Positions 1 to 5,028 of a stretch of DNA of 5,028 bases are shown in pieces. The notes beneath the pieces are model-generated. The model searched no databases. It saw only the letters and a list, made by a program, of their open reading frames with translations, and was not told the DNA's origin. A program made the position numbers and the translations under genes. The DNA is taken from contig URYY01000142.1 in NCBI GenBank assembly GCA_900552245.1, positions 1-5,028 on the forward strand, written 5' to 3'. This DNA comes from an uncultured Opitutales bacterium (GTDB taxonomy: Bacteria; Verrucomicrobiota; Verrucomicrobiia; Opitutales; Intestinicryptomonadaceae). Position 1 is the first letter of the stretch, and each line of letters begins with the position of its first letter.

Positions 1-348
1 GCGGCGCAAATTGAAAGTGTAGCTCTTCGAATCTTCCGACACCTCCCAACTCTCTGCAAGCATTGGGATTGGCTCCATAGTGAATGGATCCGTTGTGACA
101 AGCGCGCAATTCATCATAGAAAGAATCGTGCTTGTGTCATTTTCCGTATTTATAAGCTCGTTAAATGTAAGCGGCTCAACCGCCCCGGCTAAAACGAAAA
201 TCCCGCCGTACTTGCCCGGCTTGCAGTCGGCAATTTCAACGCCCTCAGGCAAGGGAAACTCTCCGCGCTCAACCTTCGGCGGCTCGGAACACGCGCAAAG
301 CAAAACACTTAGAAGAACAAGGCAAAATGTCGCTTTAAAAAAATTCAT
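1..348 (-). CDS. ABC transporter substrate-binding lipoprotein, family 5 (peptide/nickel type), N-terminal part
   Basis: The first 116 residues of a protein whose rest lies beyond the left edge. Residues 1-19 form a lipoprotein signal peptide: one Lys at position 5, a hydrophobic stretch (TFCLVLLSVLL), and a lipobox Leu-Cys-Ala-Cys with the modifiable cysteine at 20. Ser at +2 would favour the outer membrane under the E. coli sorting rule, if that applies here. After a short linker, residues about 41-116 match the start of extracellular solute-binding protein family 5 (OppA/DppA-like): a YGGIF strand, a PLTFNELINT segment, and the diagnostic EPIPMLAESWEVSEDSKSYTF block. The role would be capture of oligopeptides or a similar ligand for an ABC importer; substrate cannot be told from this part. 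The ATG at 348 is the only sensible start, because an in-frame TAG directly precedes it; no strong Shine-Dalgarno sequence is seen. It lies 49 bases after tatC on the same strand with no visible terminator between, so co-transcription is plausible. There is no twin-arginine motif, so export is expected by Sec. Confidence 0.88.
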   Translation of the reverse strand, partial: MNFFKATFCLVLLSVLLCACSEPPKVERGEFPLPEGVEIADCKPGKYGGIFVLAGAVEPLTFNELINTENDTSTILSMMNCALVTTDPFTMEPIPMLAESWEVSEDSKSYTFNLRR

Positions 349-397
349 CTAAGTCTTTATTCCGCTCGCTTTTATTTAGAAGTTTCAGATACCCCTG

Positions 398-1729
398 CTA
401 GTCTGATTTTTTAGACTCCGGATTTTCCAATTTGTTTCCCGAATCCGAACTTTCAGCTTCGGGAGCTACCCCCCCGGAATCGGACTGCGGAGTCGATGGC
501 TCTTTTGCCACTGCTTCGGTTTCTTTAGCTTGGCAAGCCTCCGCAAGCGTCCCCGCGCCGCTTTCTGAAATTTCTGCGCCCGCGCTAGCCTCCTTGGCAC
601 CGCTCTCTGCACCCTCAGGTTTAGAAGTATTAGCTTCGGCAGTTTCTCCGCCCGAACTTTCAGGCTCCGACTTCTCCGAGCCTTCAAAGTGCGGCGAGAA
701 ATCGTAAACGGGCTTTGTAAAGTGCGGGGAAAAATCGTACATGGCCTCTTTTTGCGAGCGCTCGTACTCCTGCTGGTACATTTTGTAAGACTCGTCCACG
801 TATTTAAAATACTCATCGTCGCTAGTGGGGTCGTAACTGTAATTTGAGCTACCGCCCGAATCGGGCAAAGCCGCCTTCTTGCGATAGCGCTCTATGTCGC
901 TTTCAGGCTCATCTTCGTCCTCCTCCTCATCATCGTCGCCGCCTCTGGCAAGCTTCATCTTGTGGAGCTTGTCGCCCACAAAAACCGCTATCTCGTAAAG
1001 CGCGTAAAGCGGGATTGCCAACAAGAATAGCGTTATAGGATCCGGAGGTGTAACTACCGCGCAAAATACTAAAATAACGACAAATATTACGCGCCTGTAC
1101 TTTCGCAAAAATTCGACTTTAAGCGCACCTATGTAAATTAAAATTACGATAAAAAGCGGGAGCTCAAAGGCAAGCCCCGTGCCCAATGGAACCCAAACAA
1201 CCAAGGAGTAATAGCTTGAGGCGTCGAATAAAACTCCCAAATTCATAAGCTCGCTCAGCTCGAAACTTACGCGCAAGCCCGTAGGCAGTATGAAGAAAAA
1301 CGCAAGGCAGGTTCCAAGGACAAAAAGCGCAATTCCCGCAAGCATACCCGGCATCAAAACCTTGCGCTCTCGCCTACTTAAAGCGGGCAACACAAACTGC
1401 CCCAAGAAGTAGAGAATAAATGGAAGTGCAATGAAAAGCCCGCCGAAAATTGCGATATTAAACATCGCAAAAAATGGCGCAAACATTGAACTTACGCGCG
1501 GAAGGGGCAAGTCCTGCCCATAGTCCGCCTGAGCCTTTAGGTAGGGATACATCAAAAGCTCGTTAAACTGAACTACGAAAGCACCTATAATTACGCAGGC
1601 TATAACAAGCGCGATTGCGCACTTAATTATAGTCATGCGAAGCTCCTCCAAGTGGTCTAGGAAGGGCATTTCCGCACCATCGTCAACCGCCTGTTTTTTT
1701 ACGATCTCAGTTTTACGCTTTCCGAACAT
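398..1729 (-). CDS. tatC: Sec-independent (twin-arginine) protein translocase subunit TatC with long C-terminal tail
   Basis: TatC is the inner-membrane receptor that binds twin-arginine signal peptides and, with TatA/TatB-type partners, exports folded proteins. The core, residues 22-255, shows six membrane segments at about 34-55, 83-113, 125-149, 172-199, 214-229 and 232-252. Family motifs are present: the cytoplasmic HLEELR at 26-31 (E. coli HLIELR, signal-peptide contact), RRER at 119-122 holding the conserved loop glutamate, FELP at 188-191 with the conserved helix-4 glutamate, TPPD at 227-230, and AIPLYALYEI at 238-247. TatC is usually about 250 residues; this one is 443. The extra ~185 residues (258-443) follow the last helix, so they should be cytoplasmic: an acidic run at 265-276, a Tyr-rich part at 297-348, and an Ala/Glu/Ser-rich low-complexity end. 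The start at 1729 is taken as the longest in-frame ATG; Met21 (ATG at 1669) is an alternative just before the core, and neither has a good ribosome binding site. No tatA or tatB is visible here. Identity of the core is secure; the tail's function is unknown. Confidence 0.95.
   Translation of the reverse strand: MFGKRKTEIVKKQAVDDGAEMPFLDHLEELRMTIIKCAIALVIACVIIGAFVVQFNELLMYPYLKAQADYGQDLPLPRVSSMFAPFFAMFNIAIFGGLFIALPFILYFLGQFVLPALSRRERKVLMPGMLAGIALFVLGTCLAFFFILPTGLRVSFELSELMNLGVLFDASSYYSLVVWVPLGTGLAFELPLFIVILIYIGALKVEFLRKYRRVIFVVILVFCAVVTPPDPITLFLLAIPLYALYEIAVFVGDKLHKMKLARGGDDDEEEDEDEPESDIERYRKKAALPDSGGSSNYSYDPTSDDEYFKYVDESYKMYQQEYERSQKEAMYDFSPHFTKPVYDFSPHFEGSEKSEPESSGGETAEANTSKPEGAESGAKEASAGAEISESGAGTLAEACQAKETEAVAKEPSTPQSDSGGVAPEAESSDSGNKLENPESKKSD
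686..739 (-). repeat. Tandem duplicated heptad-like motif (YDFSPHF x2) within the TatC tail
   Basis: The peptide YDFSPHF occurs twice in TatC, at residues 331-337 (bases 719-739) and 342-348 (bases 686-706), a period of 11 residues or 33 bases. The intervening residues are TKPV. The two DNA copies are similar but not identical at silent positions, so the peptide rather than the DNA appears to be kept. It may be a short binding motif or simply a recent local duplication; no known domain is recognised. Confidence 0.8.
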
Positions 1730-1793
1730 AGCAATTTAAAAAACTAAAAATGAAAAACCTCAAATCAGATTTTAAATCAAATTTGAAGTTCAA
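1713..1793 (-). other. Possible Phe-rich leader reading frame overlapping the tatC start
   Basis: A GGGGAGG sequence (1800-1806), the strongest Shine-Dalgarno-like element in this spacer, lies 6 bases before a TTG at 1793-1791. That TTG opens a 26-codon frame ending in TAA at 1713-1715, which overlaps the first 17 bases of tatC in another frame. The predicted peptide begins MNFKFDLKSD and has Phe at positions 3, 5, 13, 14, 16 and 18. It passes straight through the hairpin at 1741-1788. Translation of it could deliver ribosomes to the tatC ATG, which lacks its own good site. The Phe content may merely reflect T-rich DNA, and nothing independent shows that it is translated; treat as a hypothesis. 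Confidence 0.18.
1741..1788 (-). terminator. Putative intrinsic terminator or attenuator between pheT and tatC
   Basis: On the minus strand the arms CTTCAAATTTGATT (1788-1775) and AATCTGATTTGAGG (1771-1758) pair over 14 positions, with one T-T mismatch and two G-U pairs, around a 3-base loop. The second arm runs straight into TTTTTCATTTTTAGTTT (1757-1741). This is the architecture of a factor-independent terminator for the pheS-pheT transcript, 33 bases past the pheT stop. The stem is AT-rich, so it would be weaker than a typical GC-rich terminator. On the plus strand no T-tract follows the hairpin, so it points one way only. It ends just 11 bases before the tatC ATG, leaving no room for a separate promoter downstream; partial read-through into tatC is therefore the simplest reading. 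Confidence 0.5.
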
Positions 1794-1821
1794 AATTTAC
1801 CTCCCCAAAAGCCAAGGCGCG

Positions 1822-4260
1822 CTACTGCGCCCTGACCTGATACTTCTTAGACAAATCCGCACAAATGGCGTCAAAGACCTTCGCGACTTCCTCCGCCTTC
1901 AAGGTCTTTGTGTGCGACCTAAAGGAAAGCTCAAAAGCCAAGCTCTTAGTGCCCTCCGGCAAGCCCTTGCCCTGATAGACGTCGAACACACTCACGCTCT
2001 CAAGCTCAAATTCGCCCTTTAGGCGCGCTTTTGCCGACTTTGCTATCTCATTTGAAATATCGCCCGCACACGCCCCCTCGGGAACTATTAAAGCCACGTC
2101 GCGAGTCGATGCCGGGAAGGTGCTAAACGACTTAAACTTTGATACGCTCTTCTTTCTGCCCGCAACTTCAGGCTTAAAGACAAGCTCGCCCGCATAGACA
2201 ATTTTTTCTATGCCAGAATCCTTTAGCGCGTTTAAGTTTACAGCTCCAAATCTAAGCTCAAAGCCCTCGCGACCGACAAAGCCGCAAGTTGCAGCGTAGC
2301 CGCTCTCCCAGAGCGCGCCCTCCAAGGGCTTAAACGACACTCTGCTTGCGTCAACACCCAAAATTCCCAAGATGTCGCAGGCAATCTTCTTTGCCGTAAA
2401 GAAGTCTGGCTTTTGAAGATTCGCCCAAGTGCGCTTGCCGCAGTCCTGAGGGATTACAAAAGCGCTTGCCATAAGCTCCATGAGTGCGTCCTTTTCAAAC
2501 CTAAAGATTCTTCCGCTTTCAAAGAACCCCTGAAAGGCGTTTCCGTTTGAAAGGTTTAGCCTTACGGCGTTTAAAAGCCCCAATAGCAATGTCGGGCGCA
2601 ATGCCCCCTGGTCGCTTGTAAGCGGATTTGAAAGCTCGAGCTTGTCGGCATTTTCAAAGTATTTTGCCAAAACCTTGCCGTCGGAAAGCGTGTAGTGCTG
2701 GCACTCGTTAAAGCCGTAATTTGAGAGGTAGTTTGCCAAAGCCACGGTGTATTTGTATGTGGCGTCGTCCTCCCTGTGGAAGCCTCCGCACTTTGCCTCG
2801 ACTTCCGGGATTCTGTCGGAACCCAAGATGCGGATTAGCTCTTCAACCAAATCTATGGGCCTATCGACATCGCATCTGAAAGAGCCGACTGTCACTGAAA
2901 AGCCGGTGTTCGTTTCCTTAACGCCGAAGCCCAGACTTTCAAAGGCGCGTTTTGCCTCGTCCTTTTCAACTTCAAAGCCTAACTTTTCGTTTATAAAGCG
3001 GGTGGAAATATCTATAGTTCTATCGCCCCTCGGAGCCTTTCCAGCAACGGCAATCGGGCCTTCGAGCTCGCCGCCTGCAATTTCCAAAATTAGGTCAATC
3101 GCGCGCCTTGCGCCATCGAAAACTCCCTGGGGATCGACATCGCGGGCGTAGCGGTAGGCAGCATCGGTTGATATGTTTAACTTTCTTGAAGTCGCGCGCG
3201 TATTGCCGGGGTTAAAGTAGGCGGATTCCAAAATAATATCCACACTCTTGTCGTGAACTTCAGAATTTTCGCCACCCATGACACCCGCTATCGCAACCGC
3301 ACCCTCTGCATCGCAAATGAGTGTATTGCCCTCGCTTAAGACGTGCTCCTTGCCGTCCAAAGTCTTAATCATTTCTCCCTTTTGCGCATCGCGGACAATA
3401 ATTTTTTTACCGCGGACATTCTCTGCCGAGAAGACGTGCAAGGGCTGGCCGTACTCCATCAAAACGTAATTTGTGATATCAACGACGTTATTTATCGGGC
3501 GAAGGCCTATAGCCTCCAAGTCGCGCTTAAGCCAATCGGGGCTCTCGGCAATCTTTACGTTTTTTATACAGCTTGCCGTGTAGAGCGGGCAGTTTTTCGT
3601 CTTTAGCTCAATGCTATCCAAAAGCGAGCTAGAGGGAGCTGCTGCGTAATTTTCCGGAGTCTTTAGCTCCGGCTTTTTGAGAGTTTTGCCGAACTTTGCG
3701 GCAAGCTCGCGCGCTATGCCTATGTGGCTTGCGCAATCGCCGCGATTTGCGGTTAGCTCTATTTCAAAGACCGTGTCGGTGTCGGTAAAGACGTCGTTTA
3801 TGGGAGTTCCGATTTCGGGTCTGTCCTTTAGAATTAAAAGCCCGGAGTGGTCCTTGCCCAAGCCTAGTTCGCGGGCGGAGCACATCATGCCGTTACTTTC
3901 AACGCCGCGCAGCTTCGACTTTTTGATTTTAAACACTCCGCCGTCTTCCATAGGCAGCTCCGCGCCCTCTAGAGCAACCGGAACTCTGTCGCCAACCTTG
4001 TAATTGCTTGCGCCGCAGACAATCTGAATAGGCTCTGCGTCCTTTGCAACCTTAACTTTGCAGACGCCCAAGTGGTCGCTATTTGGGTGGTCAACCCTCT
4101 CAAGAATCTCGCCAACTACTACATTTGCAAGTGGCTTTAAACCCAAAGTTTCAACGCTTTCGACCTCGAGACCCAACATGGGCAGGGCCTCTTCAATTTC
4201 GGCGACAGAAACGCCGCTTAAGTCGACGTACTTATTTAACCATTTTAAACTGGCCTTCAT
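1822..4260 (-). CDS. pheT: Phenylalanine--tRNA ligase beta subunit
   Basis: The beta subunit of the cytoplasmic (alpha-beta)2 phenylalanyl-tRNA synthetase; it binds tRNA-Phe and hydrolyses mischarged Tyr-tRNA-Phe while PheS does the aminoacylation. The full bacterial layout is present in 812 residues (E. coli has 795). Residues 1-39 are the N-terminal B1 part (SLKWLNKYVDLSG). An EMAP/OB-fold tRNA-binding domain covers about 46-134 (HPNSDHLGVCKV, VCGASNYKVGD). ANRGDCASHIGIAREL at 171-186 is the usual signature before the B3/B4 editing domain (about 218-396), which has RPINNVVDITNY at 254-265 and GQPLHVF at 271-277, whose His275 corresponds to the editing-site histidine known in Thermus. The B5 domain (about 411-478) keeps the magnesium-site acids D464, D470, E473 and E474. 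The catalytic-like core follows (NPLTSDQGALRPTLLLGLLN at 545-564), then the FDX-ACB anticodon-binding domain at about 713-809 (FPASTRDVALIV). The ATG at 4260 has an AGGAG 8 bases upstream. It starts 11 bases after pheS, its usual partner. Confidence 0.98.
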   Translation of the reverse strand: MKASLKWLNKYVDLSGVSVAEIEEALPMLGLEVESVETLGLKPLANVVVGEILERVDHPNSDHLGVCKVKVAKDAEPIQIVCGASNYKVGDRVPVALEGAELPMEDGGVFKIKKSKLRGVESNGMMCSARELGLGKDHSGLLILKDRPEIGTPINDVFTDTDTVFEIELTANRGDCASHIGIARELAAKFGKTLKKPELKTPENYAAAPSSSLLDSIELKTKNCPLYTASCIKNVKIAESPDWLKRDLEAIGLRPINNVVDITNYVLMEYGQPLHVFSAENVRGKKIIVRDAQKGEMIKTLDGKEHVLSEGNTLICDAEGAVAIAGVMGGENSEVHDKSVDIILESAYFNPGNTRATSRKLNISTDAAYRYARDVDPQGVFDGARRAIDLILEIAGGELEGPIAVAGKAPRGDRTIDISTRFINEKLGFEVEKDEAKRAFESLGFGVKETNTGFSVTVGSFRCDVDRPIDLVEELIRILGSDRIPEVEAKCGGFHREDDATYKYTVALANYLSNYGFNECQHYTLSDGKVLAKYFENADKLELSNPLTSDQGALRPTLLLGLLNAVRLNLSNGNAFQGFFESGRIFRFEKDALMELMASAFVIPQDCGKRTWANLQKPDFFTAKKIACDILGILGVDASRVSFKPLEGALWESGYAATCGFVGREGFELRFGAVNLNALKDSGIEKIVYAGELVFKPEVAGRKKSVSKFKSFSTFPASTRDVALIVPEGACAGDISNEIAKSAKARLKGEFELESVSVFDVYQGKGLPEGTKSLAFELSFRSHTKTLKAEEVAKVFDAICADLSKKYQVRAQ

Positions 4261-4268
4261 ATCAAAAT

Positions 4269-4273
4269 CTCCT
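4269..4273 (-). promoter_or_regulatory. Ribosome binding site of pheT, overlapping the pheS stop
   Basis: AGGAG on the minus strand lies 8 bases before the pheT ATG, and its first two bases are the last two of the pheS TAG stop (4274-4272). A ribosome terminating on pheS thus covers the pheT initiation site, which fits translational coupling and equal subunit production. It also fixes the pheT start at 4260. Confidence 0.85.
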
Positions 4274-5028
4274 ATGAAAATTGGCGCAAGAAGCGCAAGT
4301 CATTGTTGTAGAAGTGGCGGATATCGTCAATGGAATGCGTGAGCATCGCAACTCTCTCAACACCCAAACCGAAGGCGTAGCCGCTGTACTCCACGGGGTC
4401 TATGCCCACGTTTTTAAGCACGTTCGGGTCAACCATTCCGCAGCCCATAATTTCAATCCACTTGTTGCTTAGCCTTCCCAAATCGGGGCTCATAAAGTCA
4501 ACCTCAAAACTGGGCTCGGTGAAGGGAAAGAAGCTGGGGCGCAAGCGAGTTTTTGAACCCGCGCCGAAAAGTTCCTTAAAGAGATAATCCAAAACAGCCT
4601 TTAGGTCGGTAAGCGCCACGTTTTTATCTATGTAAAGGCACTCTATCTGGTGGAAATTTGCAGAGTGCGTGGCATCGACTGTATCGCGCCTGAAGGCTCT
4701 GCCCGGCGCCAAAATTCTTATAGGGGCGCCCTCCTTTAGCATTGAGCGAATTTGGACGCTTGAGGTGTGGCTGCGCAAGAGGTAGAGCTCGTCCATATGC
4801 TTTGAGACATTCGCAACCTTTGCATCGCGCGGAAGAAATAGAGTGTCTTGGGCGTCGCGCGCGGGGTGGTTGGCGGGCGTGTTCAGGGCGTCGAAGCAGT
4901 ACCATTCGGTTTCGAGGTCGGAGGCTTCGGCTACGGTGAATCCGGCGCGCTTAAAAATGTCGCATATTTTGCGGATTGTTGCCGAAAGGGGGTGGATTGT
5001 CCCGCGGCGAACTTCGTACGGGGGCAGG
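4272..5028 (-). CDS. pheS: Phenylalanine--tRNA ligase alpha subunit, C-terminal part (5' end outside window)
   Basis: The catalytic subunit that activates Phe with ATP and attaches it to tRNA-Phe. The frame stays open from the right edge to the TAG at 4274-4272, giving 251 residues; E. coli PheS has 327, so roughly the N-terminal coiled-coil tRNA-binding arm (about 75-100 residues) is missing. An internal ATG at 4796 is not the start, because conserved sequence continues upstream: TIHPLSATIRKI, then FDALNTPANHPARDAQDTLF. Class II synthetase signatures follow: LLRSHTSSVQIR, motif 2 around GRAFRRD...FHQIE (visible residues 109-129), RLRPSFFPFTEPS, GCGMVDPNVLKNVGIDP, and motif 3 AFGLGVERVAML, ending in the typical NDLRFLRQF tail. 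The alanine matching E. coli Ala294, which sets pocket size and Phe specificity, is retained (codon 4374-4376). One oddity is Cys instead of the usual Gly after FHQIE (codon 4638-4640). pheT follows after 11 bases in the usual order. Confidence in identity is very high. Confidence 0.98.
   Translation of the reverse strand, partial: LPPYEVRRGTIHPLSATIRKICDIFKRAGFTVAEASDLETEWYCFDALNTPANHPARDAQDTLFLPRDAKVANVSKHMDELYLLRSHTSSVQIRSMLKEGAPIRILAPGRAFRRDTVDATHSANFHQIECLYIDKNVALTDLKAVLDYLFKELFGAGSKTRLRPSFFPFTEPSFEVDFMSPDLGRLSNKWIEIMGCGMVDPNVLKNVGIDPVEYSGYAFGLGVERVAMLTHSIDDIRHFYNNDLRFLRQFS

Noticed and set aside
80..352. A 90-codon plus-strand open frame opposite the lipoprotein gene
   Set aside because: It is antisense to a recognisable signal peptide and family 5 binding-protein sequence, has no recognisable domain, and looks like a by-product of the real gene's codon use.
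432..707. A plus-strand Ser/Ala/Pro-rich open frame opposite the TatC tail
   Set aside because: Its composition is simply the complement of the Glu/Ser/Ala-rich tail codons; no start signal or family match.
466..816. A minus-strand, Arg/Lys-rich frame overlapping the TatC tail, possibly signalling a frameshift in tatC
   Set aside because: The tatC frame is continuous to its TAG and the alternative frame shows no recognisable domain, so there is no sign of a broken gene.
1768..1776. TAAAAT on the minus strand as a -10 promoter box for tatC
   Set aside because: No -35-like hexamer lies at 16-18 bases upstream, and chance matches are common in such AT-rich sequence.
1762..1794. Nested short palindromes in the spacer (AAATC-A-GATTT, GATTT-T-AAATC, TTTGAA-G-TTCAAA) as repressor operators
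   Set aside because: They are largely explained by the single long hairpin and by high AT content; no match to a named operator is evident.
1750..2022. A plus-strand 90-codon frame across the spacer and the 3' end of pheT
   Set aside because: It is antisense to the conserved FDX-ACB domain and its start lies in AT-rich spacer without a ribosome binding site.
4272..4796. PheS starting at the internal ATG at 4796 as a short 174-residue protein
   Set aside because: Conserved PheS sequence (NHPARDAQDTLF and upstream) continues in frame to the window edge, so the ATG is internal.

Overview
The window is a stretch of bacterial chromosome with every convincing gene on the minus strand. Read in the direction of transcription (right to left), the order is pheS (cut off by the right edge), pheT, tatC, and a lipoprotein-type ABC transporter substrate-binding protein (cut off by the left edge). 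The content is mostly housekeeping: phenylalanyl-tRNA synthetase, the Tat membrane translocase core, and a solute/peptide-uptake binding protein. I see no phage, insertion sequence, CRISPR array, tRNA or rRNA.

Layout: 5028-4272 holds the C-terminal ~250 residues of PheS. After 11 bases, 4260-1822 holds a full-length PheT of 812 residues; its ribosome binding site overlaps the pheS stop codon, so the two subunits look translationally coupled. A 92-base AT-rich spacer (1821-1730) follows. It contains a long, imperfect, AT-rich hairpin with a T-tract, which looks like an intrinsic terminator or attenuator, and a strong Shine-Dalgarno-like sequence in front of a tiny TTG-started reading frame that runs through the hairpin into the start of tatC. 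tatC (1729-398, 443 residues) has a normal six-helix core and an unusual cytoplasmic tail of about 185 residues. A 49-base spacer then precedes the lipoprotein gene (348-1).

Organism: pheT has a clear Shine-Dalgarno sequence while tatC and the lipoprotein gene do not. The lipoprotein signal peptide indicates lipoprotein export and the TatC motifs are ordinary bacterial ones. The overall flavour of the PheT, PheS and TatC sequences suggests a Gram-negative, perhaps PVC-group (Verrucomicrobiota/Opitutae-like) bacterium, but this is an impression from memory of the families and is weak.

How the genes relate: PheS and PheT form the (alpha-beta)2 enzyme that charges tRNA-Phe. TatC is the twin-arginine signal receptor of the Tat system; no tatA/tatB partner is visible. 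The lipoprotein carries a Sec/lipobox signal, not a twin-arginine signal, so it is not an evident Tat client. The most interesting parts are the tail of TatC and the pheT-tatC junction; neither amounts to a clearly new system on this evidence.
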